Source: Candidatus Methanovirga meridionalis
Lineage (GTDB): Archaea; Methanobacteriota; Methanobacteria; Methanobacteriales; Methanobacteriaceae
DNA: 13,928 bases
Reading direction: 5' to 3'
Assembly: GCA_031289325.1 (NCBI GenBank)
Contig: JAITPS010000153.1
Location: 1 to 13,928 of the forward strand
The position numbers were made by a program, and so were the translations under genes. Below, in pieces: positions 1 through 7,697 of this stretch (its first letter is position 1; the number at the start of each line of letters is the position of its first letter). The notes below the pieces were generated by a model. That model was given only the letters and a program-made list of their open reading frames with translations. It had not been told where the DNA came from and did not search any database.

Positions 1-164
1 ATTTTTTTATTAAATTATTTAATTTTAAATATTATTTCATGAAAATTTATAATTTTAAATTTTAAATAATATAAATTTATTTTAATTAATATAATTAATT
101 TTAAATTAATATTTTTTAATAATATCTATTTTTAAAAAAGTTATTTATTAAGAACTTTATCAAC
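1..164 (+). repeat. Dispersed intergenic element, copy A (left part cut by window edge)
   Basis: This AT-rich block shares its order of words with copies at 1514, 1711, 3537, 8255 and 10802: TTAAATTATTTAATTTTAAA, then CTATTTTTAAAAAAGTTA, ending TTAAGAACTTTATCAA at about 148-163. Its left end, which should carry the AAAGTTCTTAA arm, lies outside the window. No coding potential is visible. It lies upstream of the RNase III gene in the same orientation as all other copies. A motif TACAGAACAATATA follows at 188-201 and also follows copy E at 8528-8541, so the conserved unit may extend beyond the boundary given here. Confidence 0.7.
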
Positions 165-624
165 CCATTATAAAAAAAAAATAATTTTACAGAACAATAT
201 ACTTAAAATATATTAACAAATACTTTTAAATAATATTAATGAAATAATTTATAGAATGTATTGTTTTACTTAAATTTTCTTAAATATGGATCTATTCATA
301 TATTATCAAAAGTTAATGCAAAATTCATTTAAAATTCTATTTTTTCAAGAAAAAATTTGATTTTATTTACTTAATACTTGTTTTAAGTTAGAAAAATTTT
401 TTATTTTTTCTTTATTTTATAAGTTAAATAATTATTTATCTTAAATTATCTTTAATTTGAAAATAAATAGAAATAATTTTAAATCTAATTAAATGTTTTA
501 ATTTTATGGAAAAATTTCAAAATTTGAATTTAATGATTAAATATAAATATATAAAATTTGAATGTGAACAATTAATTTTAAAATGTAAATTGCTTAGAAA
601 ATTTTAGTAAAACACTATACAATA
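165..624. other. Long AT-rich leader of the RNase III gene, no gene seen
   Basis: I see no open frame of useful length, no tRNA-like fold and no tandem array here. A short perfect inverted repeat (TTTTTTC, 2 nt, GAAAAAA) sits near 342-357. A run rich in TATAAAT/TATATAAAA at about 541-556 could hold the TATA box for rnc, about 70-85 nt before the start codon. In DNA this AT-rich such words are common, so the promoter call is weak. Confidence 0.4.
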
Positions 625-631
625 ATGTTTA

Positions 632-636
632 GTGAT
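632..636 (+). promoter_or_regulatory. Ribosome binding site GTGAT of rnc
   Basis: GTGAT matches the anti-Shine-Dalgarno end typical of archaeal 16S rRNA and stands 3 nt before the ATG at 640. The GGTGAT box of rfcS has the same spacing. It lies inside the frame that would start at ATG 625, so it favours the later start. Confidence 0.45.
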
Positions 637-639
637 TTT

Positions 640-1326
640 ATGAATGTACTACAAGAATTTAATATAAAAGCAAACAATCCTGAACTCTTTGAAATAGCTT
701 TTATTCACTCATCTTACAAATCAAAATATAAATTAAAATATGACTACGAACGTTTAGAATTTTTAGGAGATTCTATTCTTAGTTTACTTGTATCTCATTA
801 TTTGTATGAAAACTATGAAGAGTTTGAGGAAGGAGGGCTTACAAAATTAAGATCTAACTTTGTTTGTGAAGCTGCTTTGGAATATTACTCATTTTATCTT
901 GGATTTAACAAATATCTTAAAATATCTAATGATAACATGACAAAAAACGAAATAAAATCTGCGAATGCCGATATTGTAGAATCTTTTTTAGGTGCTCTTT
1001 TCTTAGATCAGGGTATTGAAAAAACTAAAGAGTTTTTAGAAAGATATATCTTTAAATTTATAGATTCTCGCCATGTATTCTTTACAGATTATAAGTCTAA
1101 GATTAAAGAATATGGGGATGCTAATGAAATAGAAGTTAAATATGAATTATTAAAAGAAACTGGTTATCAACATGATAAAACCTTTTTAATAAATATATTA
1201 CTTAATAACAAAGTTTTTGGGCATGGGACAGGAAAAAGTAAAAAAATAGCCGAACAATTTGCTGCTAAAATGGCTACCGATAAATTAGAAATAGATAAAG
1301 ATATATTTTCAATTAAGAAAAAATAA
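640..1326 (+). CDS. rnc: Ribonuclease III
   Basis: Double-strand-specific endoribonuclease that acts as a homodimer on structured RNA in the cytoplasm. The N-terminal catalytic domain carries the family signature YERLEFLGDSIL at residues 36-47 (numbered from the ATG at 640). All catalytic acids known from E. coli RNase III are present: E37, E40, D44, E64 in EEGG, and D111 and E114 in ADIVESFLGALFLD. A dsRNA-binding domain follows (about 151-217), ending in the typical GTGKSKKIAEQFAA stretch. At 228 aa it is full length for a bacterial-type enzyme. An in-frame ATG at 625 would add five residues; I prefer 640 because GTGAT at 632-636 sits 3 nt before it, the spacing also seen at rfcS. RNase III is nearly universal in bacteria but uncommon in archaea, so bacterial origin is likely (inference). 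It stands alone between long AT-rich gaps, with no operon partner. Confidence 0.95.
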   Translation: MNVLQEFNIKANNPELFEIAFIHSSYKSKYKLKYDYERLEFLGDSILSLLVSHYLYENYEEFEEGGLTKLRSNFVCEAALEYYSFYLGFNKYLKISNDNMTKNEIKSANADIVESFLGALFLDQGIEKTKEFLERYIFKFIDSRHVFFTDYKSKIKEYGDANEIEVKYELLKETGYQHDKTFLINILLNNKVFGHGTGKSKKIAEQFAAKMATDKLEIDKDIFSIKKK

Positions 1327-1513
1327 GAATATTTCTTTATAGAAATACACCACTCTTAAATTGAAAATCAATATAGTCTATCCTTTGTAAACCTTAAAAT
1401 TAAAAAGATTAATAAGAATATTAATACAAAATACTTTATACATAATTAAGTGATAAAATATTCCTTATGGCTTTAAATAGCTCTTAATATAATTTTAAAG
1501 TTATAATTCTTTG
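1327..1513. other. AT-rich spacer after rnc, no gene seen
   Basis: Apart from the small hairpin after the rnc stop codon, nothing recognisable is present. Only tiny open frames occur, without ribosome binding sites. It belongs to an 840-bp gene-free gap that also holds two dispersed-element copies and an 18-bp tandem repeat. Confidence 0.4.
1330..1347 (+). terminator. Small hairpin just after rnc
   Basis: TATTTC at 1330-1335 and GAAATA at 1342-1347 form a perfect 6-bp stem with a 6-nt loop, three bases after the stop codon. It could mark transcript end or RNA processing. A stem this short and AT-rich can arise by chance. Confidence 0.2.
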
Positions 1514-1704
1514 AGAAATGTTCTTAAATTTTGAAATGATAATTTTTTCATTAAATTATTTAATTTTAAATATTATTTCATGAAAATCTATAATTTTAAA
1601 TTTTAGATAATATAAATGTATTTTAATTAATATAAGTAATTTTAAATTAATATTTTTTAATAGTATCTATTTTTAAAAAAGTTATTTATTAAGAATTTTA
1701 TCAA
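1514..1704 (+). repeat. Dispersed intergenic element, copy B
   Basis: This copy begins with GAGAAATGTTCTTAAATTTTG, one mismatch class away from the arm of copies E and F, runs through the shared AT-rich words, and ends TTATTAAGAATTTTATCAAA. The two ends are imperfect inverted repeats, and the inner part of each arm adds a T-run (TAATTTTTT near the left, the complement of AAAAAAGTTA at the right). It lies between rnc and the DUF2142-type gene, directly before copy C. Confidence 0.7.
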
Positions 1705-1710
1705 ATCCAA

Positions 1711-1864
1711 TATATTTAATTTTAAATATTATTTCATGAAAATCTATAATTTTAAATTTTAATTAATATAAACAATTTTTAATTAATATAAACAATTTTT
1801 AATTAATATGTTTTAAGAATATTTATTTTTAAAAAAAGTTATTTATTAAGAACTTATCAAAATC
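1711..1864 (+). repeat. Dispersed intergenic element, copy C (5'-truncated)
   Basis: It starts within the TTTAATTTTAAATATT segment and lacks the left AAAGTTCTTAA arm, but keeps the right end (AAAAAAAGTTATTTATTAAG then AACTTATCAAAA). Internally a word of about 20 bp (AATTAATATAAACAATTTTT) is tandemly duplicated. It follows copy B almost directly, which suggests a nested insertion or a partial duplication. Confidence 0.65.
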
Positions 1865-2003
1865 AGTATATTTATATATTAATTTTATAAAATCCAATTA
1901 GATATTTGTAATCAAAAATAACCTTAATAATTTCTTTAAATTAAATTTAAAAGATAAATATTAATACTTAAAAAAACAATTTATAAATTTTTTTTTTGAA
2001 TAA

Positions 2004-2073
2004 TGAAGTGCATTAAAATAGTGAAGTGCATTAAAATAGTGAAGTGCAATAAACTAATGAAATACATTAATTA
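2004..2073 (+). repeat. 18-bp tandem repeat, about 3-4 units
   Basis: TGAAGTGCATTAAAATAG occurs perfectly at 2004-2021 and 2022-2039, a diverged third unit spans 2040-2057, and a weaker fourth follows from 2058. It lies about 95-160 bp before the membrane-protein start. The GAAGTGCA word is unusually GC-containing for this gap. A role as protein binding sites is possible but unproven. Confidence 0.75.
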
Positions 2074-2146
2074 TATAGAACAATAGGTTATTATTATTTT
2101 AGTCAGAATCCAAGATCTTTAAACTCTCACTTTATGGGTTGTTTTC

Positions 2147-2186
2147 ATGATAAAAATGAATTTAGTATGATAAAAATGAATTTAGT
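2147..2186 (+). repeat. 20-bp perfect tandem duplication at the start codon
   Basis: ATGATAAAAATGAATTTAGT at 2147-2166 is repeated exactly at 2167-2186. Because 20 is not a multiple of three, the copies read in different frames. The first copy read from its own ATG gives a 7-codon mini-frame (MIKMNLV) whose TGA stop at 2168-2170 overlaps the ATG at 2167. The second copy encodes the same residues as the likely true start of the membrane protein. Confidence 0.9.
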
Positions 2187-3516
2187 TAACAAACCAGAGT
2201 ATGTATTTGTAGTTTTAGCATTAATTTTTGGATTAATATTTGTATTTGCTAATCCTCCTTTTCAAGTACCTGATGAAGGTTCTCATTTTTATAAAGCTTT
2301 TGAAATAAGTCAAGGACATTTGATTCCTAAAAGTAATGTCATACATATACCTACAAGTATTTTAATCATTTATAAATTTCAATCAGATGAGATAGTGAAT
2401 AATTTTAGTAAAATTTCTTTTTACTTATCTCAACCCTTAAATCTTAATGAAACTTCTACGATAAATATAGCCAATATTGCTATTTATCCTCCTTTACCTT
2501 ATTTAGCAACGGGGATTGTAATTTTTTTAGGGGGTTTATTTAATTCTTCTCCTTTATTTTTAATGTATTTATGTCGTTTGATTAATTTATTGATTTATGT
2601 GATTATTGTTTATTTTGGGATTAAAATTATTCCCATTCATAAAAATGTTTTGTTATTGATGGCTTTAATGCCTATGACTCTCTATGAATCCAGTTCACTA
2701 TCAGCTGATAGTTTGAACTTTGCAGTTTCATTTTTAACAATAAGTTTTTTTCTTTATTTGGCTTTAGTTAAAGATAAAATATATAATAAAGATATTTTAA
2801 TTTCAATGATTTTAGTTTTTGTTTTGGCTTTTTCAAAACAGGCTTATGCATTATTGGGATTACTGTTTTTTATAATCCCAAAAGAAAAATTTGAAAATAA
2901 TATTAAAAGAATATTTTCATTTTTAATTATATTCTTACCTTCAATAATTTCATTAATTACTTGGAATTTATTATTTAAAAGTATGTATCGTTCTTTCGCT
3001 ATAAATGTTTCATCAGATCATAATATTCAATTTATTCTTTCTAATCCATTAAATTTCCCAACAATTTTAATAAATACTTTGATATATAATTTTCAATTCT
3101 ATATTACAACATTTGTTGGAGGATTTAGGGATTTTGTCTCAATTTTACCTTTAGATTTAACTTTTTTATACTGCGTAATTTTAGTGATGGTTTCCTTATT
3201 AAGCACAAGTAAATATAAATTATCTTTTAGGCAGAAATTAGTTCCATTATTTATTTTTTTGGTGGTTTCATTTTTAACATTCCTTTTTGAATTTATTACC
3301 TACACTCCTATTGGATTTAACATTATCCAAGGTGTACAAGGCAGATATTTTATACCTGTTGCTCCTTTATTTCTATTAGTTTTTTATAATAATAAGTTAT
3401 CTAACTATTTATCCACTAAAATTAAATTTAAAAATGAAATGAATATCTTATTATATATTTTTATAATATTCTTTTTAACAATATCTTCCTATATTATATA
3501 CTATGCCATAAATTAG
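2167..3516 (+). CDS. DUF2142-type polytopic membrane protein
   Basis: Predicted integral membrane protein of 449 aa with roughly ten or more hydrophobic segments along its length. The first segment (about residues 11-28) is followed by NPPFQVPDEGSHFYKAF at 29-45, the hallmark of DUF2142 proteins. An acidic pair just after the first membrane segment resembles the active-site loop of GT-C glycosyltransferases, so a role in cell-surface glycan assembly is possible. That is inference; no substrate can be read from the sequence. An upstream in-frame ATG at 2134 would add MGCFHDKNEFS, but those codons arise from the 20-bp duplication read out of frame, so I choose 2167 (2176 is also possible). No GTGAT box precedes it; a 7-codon mini-frame ends in an ATGA overlap with this start and might couple translation. 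No sugar-pathway genes lie nearby. Its C-terminus is hydrophobic. Confidence 0.82.
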   Translation: MIKMNLVNKPEYVFVVLALIFGLIFVFANPPFQVPDEGSHFYKAFEISQGHLIPKSNVIHIPTSILIIYKFQSDEIVNNFSKISFYLSQPLNLNETSTINIANIAIYPPLPYLATGIVIFLGGLFNSSPLFLMYLCRLINLLIYVIIVYFGIKIIPIHKNVLLLMALMPMTLYESSSLSADSLNFAVSFLTISFFLYLALVKDKIYNKDILISMILVFVLAFSKQAYALLGLLFFIIPKEKFENNIKRIFSFLIIFLPSIISLITWNLLFKSMYRSFAINVSSDHNIQFILSNPLNFPTILINTLIYNFQFYITTFVGGFRDFVSILPLDLTFLYCVILVMVSLLSTSKYKLSFRQKLVPLFIFLVVSFLTFLFEFITYTPIGFNIIQGVQGRYFIPVAPLFLLVFYNNKLSNYLSTKIKFKNEMNILLYIFIIFFLTISSYIIYYAIN

Positions 3517-3536
3517 ACAAAGATAATTGCTCATGA

Positions 3537-3672
3537 TTTATTTAATATTTGAATTTATCTATGATTTTAAATTTTAAATAATATAAATACATTTTGATTA
3601 ATATAAACAATTTTAAATTAATATATTTTAATAATAATCTATTTTTAAAAAGTTATTTATTAAAAATTTTAT
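3537..3672 (+). repeat. Dispersed intergenic element, copy D (degenerate ends)
   Basis: It starts about 20 bp after the membrane-protein stop codon and carries the shared words GATTTTAAATTTTAAATAAT, TAATATAAACAATTTTAAAT and CTATTTTTAAAAAGTTATTT. The right end reads TTATTAAAAATTTTAT, so the TTAAGAACTTT arm is decayed, and no clear left arm is seen. The orientation matches all other copies, and the YigZ-family gene starts about 120 bp downstream. Confidence 0.6.
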
Positions 3673-3793
3673 TTATATTAAAATTAACATTGAACTTTAA
3701 AATGTTAATTGATTTTAAAATTTAATGAAATTTTGAAATGGTTAGACAACATTATTAGTTAATTAAAAAAATATTATTAAAATAAGAATCTTT

Positions 3794-4414
3794 ATGAAAA
3801 CAATAGCTGAAAACATAGAAAACAGAATTGAAATAAAGAAATCCATATTCATTTGCAGTTTATTTTCTGTGAAAAATATGATGGAACTTAAAGAAATCAT
3901 TAGAAATATTTCCACAAAACATTCCGATGCAAGTCATAACTGTACTGCTTTTATTGTTAACGATGCTGAAGGTTTTGATGATGATGGTGAACCTATTGGA
4001 ACAGCTGGAAAGCCAATGTTAAATGTTTTAAAACAAAATAAGTTAAATAACATATTAGTTATTGTAACACGATATTTTGGTGGGATTAAGTTAGGTGCTG
4101 GTGGTTTAATAAGAGCTTATAGTAAATCTGTTCAAGAAGCAATAGCTATTTCTAATATCATTAATTTATATCCTCATCAAATCTATGAATTATCCTTTGG
4201 CTATTCCATTTTAAAGGTTATAACAAATGAAATTAGAAATAATAATTTTAGAGTTTTAAAAAAGGATTACGATGAAAATGTTCATTTTCAAATAGCTGTT
4301 AATAAAGATAAACAGAATTTAGAAGGATTGAAAAATAAATTAAAGGATTCTTTAAGGATTGAATTTCTAAGAGAAGAATATTTAATGGTTCATTTAGATG
4401 ATGCAAATATCTAA
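3794..4414 (+). CDS. YigZ/IMPACT family (UPF0029) protein
   Basis: Full-length member (206 aa) of the YigZ/IMPACT family. The N-terminal UPF0029 domain shows HSDASHNCTA at 43-52, DDDGEPIGTAGKPML at 62-76 and the strongly conserved VTRYFGGIKLGAGGLIRAYS at 91-110. The C-terminal part (from about 130) matches the DUF1949-type second domain in position and length. Eukaryotic IMPACT regulates the GCN2 kinase; bacterial YigZ has been linked to nucleic-acid or translation-factor binding, and the archaeal role is not established. The start at 3794 fits the family, whose proteins open with a short MKT..E.....I.IKKS-like stretch. No GTGAT box precedes it. The gene has its own AT-rich leader of about 120 bp after a dispersed-element copy and converges on the helicase gene with only 40 bp between stop codons, so it is probably transcribed alone. 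Confidence 0.93.
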   Translation: MKTIAENIENRIEIKKSIFICSLFSVKNMMELKEIIRNISTKHSDASHNCTAFIVNDAEGFDDDGEPIGTAGKPMLNVLKQNKLNNILVIVTRYFGGIKLGAGGLIRAYSKSVQEAIAISNIINLYPHQIYELSFGYSILKVITNEIRNNNFRVLKKDYDENVHFQIAVNKDKQNLEGLKNKLKDSLRIEFLREEYLMVHLDDANI

Positions 4415-4420
4415 GATAAA

Positions 4421-4441
4421 ATTCGTATGTTATGGACGAAT
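4421..4441. terminator. Inverted repeat between convergent genes
   Basis: ATTCGT at 4421-4426 and ACGAAT at 4436-4441 form a perfect 6-bp stem with a 9-nt loop, inside the 40-bp gap between the stop codons of the YigZ-family gene and the helicase. It is the most GC-containing inverted repeat in the gaps. It could serve as a shared bidirectional 3' end structure, though archaeal termination usually relies on T-runs rather than hairpins. Confidence 0.35.
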
Positions 4442-4454
4442 GTTAGTAGTGGTA

Positions 4455-7343
4455 TTATCCCTCAATAGCTTTTATTAGAATTTCACAACTATCAGCTATT
4501 TTCTCATAATCAAATGCTAAGCATATTCTTTTTATTCCATCCAATAATCTAACAGTAGTATCTAACCATGAAAAAACATCTCCTGTGTATGCTTGTATTT
4601 GATAATGTTTAAGTAAGTTTTTTGAAATCTCTGTTGGATCTTGATTTTTCAATCTATTTTCTAAAATAAATTTAGATAGATTTATTTGAAGGCATGGACA
4701 AAATGGCTTTTCCTTACAAGTGCAATTTGAAAAATCAAGTTGGATCTTTAAAAGAACATTGTTAAACTTCGTATCTAATTTATCAATGGTTTCACCAGAG
4801 GATATAATGTCTAATGTTGATTCTGCAAATAATCTTGATGAAAAATTAGTTTTCAGTTTTGAAATAATATGTTTATGCAAGTTAGGAGAAAGATAAGCAC
4901 TTTGAAATAGTTCTAAATCAACTACCAATTCTAAAATATCAGATATTATGAATTTTTGAATTTTTGAAAGCTTTTTATTTTTAAGGACTTTTAAATTAAA
5001 AATATTTTCATTGTTATTTAAGTTTTTATAATTATTATTATTTAAGTTCTTAAAATTATTATTATTAATATTTAAATTTTTATAATTACTCTTATTATTA
5101 TTCAAATTCTTAAAATTATTCTTATTATTATTCAAATTCTTAGAATTATTCTTATTATTATTAAAATTATTAAAATTATTTTTATTATTCTTATTCTTAT
5201 TATTATTATTATTATTCAAATTTTTAGAATTATTATGATTATTATGATTAGAATTATTATTTGATTTATAATTATTTTTTATATTTTCATTAATTTTATC
5301 CAAATATTTTTTAATTAAATCTGCAGTTTCTATATTTAGAAATGAAATAGAAACAGATCTGCCGTATTTAGTAATAAAAATATCCTCATTGTTATATTTA
5401 TTAATACTTAAATCATCGTGTGAAGTCTTTGATTTCCTAATCTTTATTAACCTATGATGATGAAGTTCATCTATTGCCATATCAATATTTAAATCAATAT
5501 CCTTATATGATTCATATACTTCATTTATATTTTTAACTGCTTTTGAACTAATATCTGCTAAAATTTCAGTTGGGAAATCTTTTTCATTGAATTTAATATT
5601 AATATTCTCCACATCACTTTCAAGAAGAGAAATAGCTATTGCATCTTCATTTTCACCATCAAATTCATTAGCTATTTCTGCCAATAAATAAACGATTCCT
5701 CTATCATGATAAGTAGGTCGTCCTGCTCTTCCAAGCATTTGAAAGAATTCATTGGGTGAAAGCCATTTGTTTCCCATTAGTAAAGATTCAAAAATAACTT
5801 GAGAAGCTGGAAAATCCACACCCGCTGCTAATGCAGCTGTTGTGACAACAGCAGATATTTTACCTTTTGAAAAATTCTTTTCAATACTTTCCTTCTTATA
5901 ATAAGAAAGTCCAGCATGATAAGCAACAGCATTAACTCTTTTTTTAGATAGAAAATCAGATATTTGATGTGTTTTTCGTCGTGAATTAGTAAAAATTATT
6001 GTTTGACCTAAATAACCCTTTGATGATTTAATACGACTTTCTTTTAAAATTAAATCTTTAATTAAGTATCTTTTATCCATTTCATTTTTAAGAAAAACAA
6101 GATGTCTTTCTAATGGAACAGGTCTATTTCCAAACTCAACAAGTTGTAAATTAAAGTCAGTGGCTAATTGTTTTTGATTTTTAACAGTGGCAGATAATCC
6201 AATAATCTGTGTTTGAGGAAAAAGTTTTATTAATCTTCTTATTAAACCATTTAATCTAAGTCCCCTATCCTCATCATCTAACATGTGTACTTCATCAATG
6301 AGAACGGTTCCAAGTTTATTTAATTCATCATACTTACCAGACCTAATTAAAAAATCAATCCCCTCATAAGTACCCACTACAATATCTGAGTTTGAAATAT
6401 AAGAATCTTTTAACTGCAACTCATTCTTAGCTTTAATTCTATTCATTCCCACCTTTATAGCTATTTTAAGTCCTAAAGCTTCATATTTCTCCTTAAAATC
6501 CCTATACTTTTGATTTGATAAGGCAACCAATGGGGTTAAAAAAAGAAATTTTTCACCTTTTAATGCTTTAGGGACACCTGCTAACTCTCCAACTAAAGTT
6601 TTTCCACTTCCAGTTCCAGAAACCACAAGAAGATTTTCACCTTTAAGCAATCCTTTTTTAATTGATAAATATTGGATAGGAAGAAGATATTTATCATTAT
6701 TCTTATCCAAAACATTTTTAAAATCTTTAGGAATTTTTAAATGGTTAATAGCTATTTTAGGTATTTTTTTATTTTTTTCAACATTGATCCTATCAAATAA
6801 GGTTAACTCTGAATTTGCAATTGGATCAAAATCATTATTTAAAATAGATAATACCTTATCTAAGTCATTATATTTCCCAAGCAATCTTTTAAAGTTAGAA
6901 AAAGTCTTTTTGGAAAAACCTTGTAAACTCAACTGAAGAAGTATATATTCTTCACCACATGTTTTGCAAAGTTCTTGACCATGATGATAATAAGTAAAAT
7001 TAGAATTAATTATTGTAATGAAACCTTCACTTATGCAGTGTTTACAAACATGAGTATGATAAAATTTAATATCTTGAGATGTTAAGAATTTTTCCATTTC
7101 ATTGTCTTTATCGGCAAGTAAAACTAATTGTTTTCTAAGAATTTTAAGAGCCGTTGAAGGAGCTTGAAGCTTTTCTTCATTATTTTTAACAACAATAAAC
7201 TTATTAAGTTCTAATTCAGAATCTTTTCTTTTAAATTTTAAATAAGCAATGAACTTAGGAGTTTGTCTACTGTTAAGAGCATCTTTTGCTTTCTTAATGA
7301 AATATAGCTCCCATAATTTCTTTTTCTTAACTAAAACAATCAT
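4455..7343 (-). CDS. Ski2-like DEAD/DEAH-box helicase with Asn-rich insertion
   Basis: ATP-dependent superfamily 2 helicase of 962 aa, of the archaeal Ski2-like type. An N-terminal region has a likely zinc site (C100xxC103 and C126xxC129). RecA-like domain 1 follows with Walker A GTGSGKT 243-249, DEVH box 350-353 and SAT motif 384-386. RecA-like domain 2 has IIFTNSRRK 449-457, AALAAGVDFPAS 503-514 and motif VI QMLGRAGRP 535-543. A helical region to about 685 precedes an Asn-rich low-complexity stretch at 686-783. The C-terminal domain carries a tight cysteine cluster (C874, C876, C882, C884). The catalytic motifs are intact, so it is probably an active RNA or DNA helicase; the substrate is unknown. 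The start at 7343 gives a lysine-rich N-terminus, and only a weak AGGAA-like ribosome site precedes it. It converges on the YigZ-family gene and has a tandem-repeat-filled upstream gap. The Asn-rich stretch is probably a flexible linker between folded parts. Confidence 0.93.
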   Translation of the reverse strand: MIVLVKKKKLWELYFIKKAKDALNSRQTPKFIAYLKFKRKDSELELNKFIVVKNNEEKLQAPSTALKILRKQLVLLADKDNEMEKFLTSQDIKFYHTHVCKHCISEGFITIINSNFTYYHHGQELCKTCGEEYILLQLSLQGFSKKTFSNFKRLLGKYNDLDKVLSILNNDFDPIANSELTLFDRINVEKNKKIPKIAINHLKIPKDFKNVLDKNNDKYLLPIQYLSIKKGLLKGENLLVVSGTGSGKTLVGELAGVPKALKGEKFLFLTPLVALSNQKYRDFKEKYEALGLKIAIKVGMNRIKAKNELQLKDSYISNSDIVVGTYEGIDFLIRSGKYDELNKLGTVLIDEVHMLDDEDRGLRLNGLIRRLIKLFPQTQIIGLSATVKNQKQLATDFNLQLVEFGNRPVPLERHLVFLKNEMDKRYLIKDLILKESRIKSSKGYLGQTIIFTNSRRKTHQISDFLSKKRVNAVAYHAGLSYYKKESIEKNFSKGKISAVVTTAALAAGVDFPASQVIFESLLMGNKWLSPNEFFQMLGRAGRPTYHDRGIVYLLAEIANEFDGENEDAIAISLLESDVENINIKFNEKDFPTEILADISSKAVKNINEVYESYKDIDLNIDMAIDELHHHRLIKIRKSKTSHDDLSINKYNNEDIFITKYGRSVSISFLNIETADLIKKYLDKINENIKNNYKSNNNSNHNNHNNSKNLNNNNNNKNKNNKNNFNNFNNNKNNSKNLNNNKNNFKNLNNNKSNYKNLNINNNNFKNLNNNNYKNLNNNENIFNLKVLKNKKLSKIQKFIISDILELVVDLELFQSAYLSPNLHKHIISKLKTNFSSRLFAESTLDIISSGETIDKLDTKFNNVLLKIQLDFSNCTCKEKPFCPCLQINLSKFILENRLKNQDPTEISKNLLKHYQIQAYTGDVFSWLDTTVRLLDGIKRICLAFDYEKIADSCEILIKAIEG
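4998..5285 (-). repeat. Asn-rich coding repeat inside the helicase (30-bp unit)
   Basis: Codons 686-783 of the helicase are almost only Asn and Lys with regular Phe/Tyr/Leu. The clearest part, about 730-780, is a 10-residue repeat with consensus NNNKNNFKNL, encoded by a 30-bp DNA unit (for example positions 5101-5130 and 5131-5160, which differ by one base). Later units shrink or drift. The repeat keeps the reading frame. It is hydrophilic and lies between the helicase core and the C-terminal cysteine domain. Confidence 0.9.
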
Positions 7344-7403
7344 GAAAACAAGTTCCTAAAAATAAAATTATAGTGGTGGAAGAAATGTTTTTAATTATGC
7401 TGA

Positions 7404-7412
7404 TATAAAAAA
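7404..7412 (-). promoter_or_regulatory. Possible TATA box of the helicase gene
   Basis: On the minus strand this reads TTTTTTATA. A start of transcription about 25 nt downstream would leave a leader of roughly 40 nt before the ATG at 7343. It is the best candidate between the gene and the repeat array, but AT-richness makes false matches likely. Confidence 0.25.
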
Positions 7413-7442
7413 TGTTTACAATTAATCATTTATTTTAAATAT

Positions 7443-7697
7443 TTTATTTTTTAATATCTTATTTTTTAATATTTTATTATTAAATATTTTATTATTAAAT
7501 ATTTTATTATTAAATATCTTATTATTAAATATCTTATTATTAAATATCTTATTATTAAATATCTTATTATTAAATATCTTATTTTTTAATATTTTATTTT
7601 TTAATATTTTATTTTTTAATATTTTATTTTTTAATATTTTATTTTTTAATATTTTATTTTTTAATATCTTATTATTAAATATCTTATTGTTGAAAAT
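7443..7697. repeat. 15-bp tandem repeat array, 17 units
   Basis: Seventeen contiguous 15-bp units fill this stretch exactly, with a diverged extra unit just before it (7428-7442). Two core variants alternate in blocks: CTTATTATTAAATAT (or with initial T) at units 3-9 and 16, and TTTATTTTTTAATAT (or with initial C) at units 1-2 and 10-15; unit 17 is diverged. There are no spacers, so it is not CRISPR. Read on the minus strand, one frame is open throughout as Ile-Phe-Asn-Asn-Lys or Ile-Leu-Lys-Asn-Lys pentads between stops at 7704-7706 and 7422-7424, but it has no start codon. It lies between the helicase start and the tRNA genes. Confidence 0.95.

Noticed and set aside
2134..2166. Upstream start of the DUF2142-type protein at ATG 2134
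   Set aside because: The extra residues come from the 20-bp duplication read out of its native frame, and the family N-terminus fits the ATG at 2167 or 2176.
7443..7697. CRISPR array
   Set aside because: The 15-bp units are directly contiguous with no unique spacers, and no cas gene is nearby. The same holds for the 20-bp (8611-8870) and 22-bp (13812-13928) arrays.
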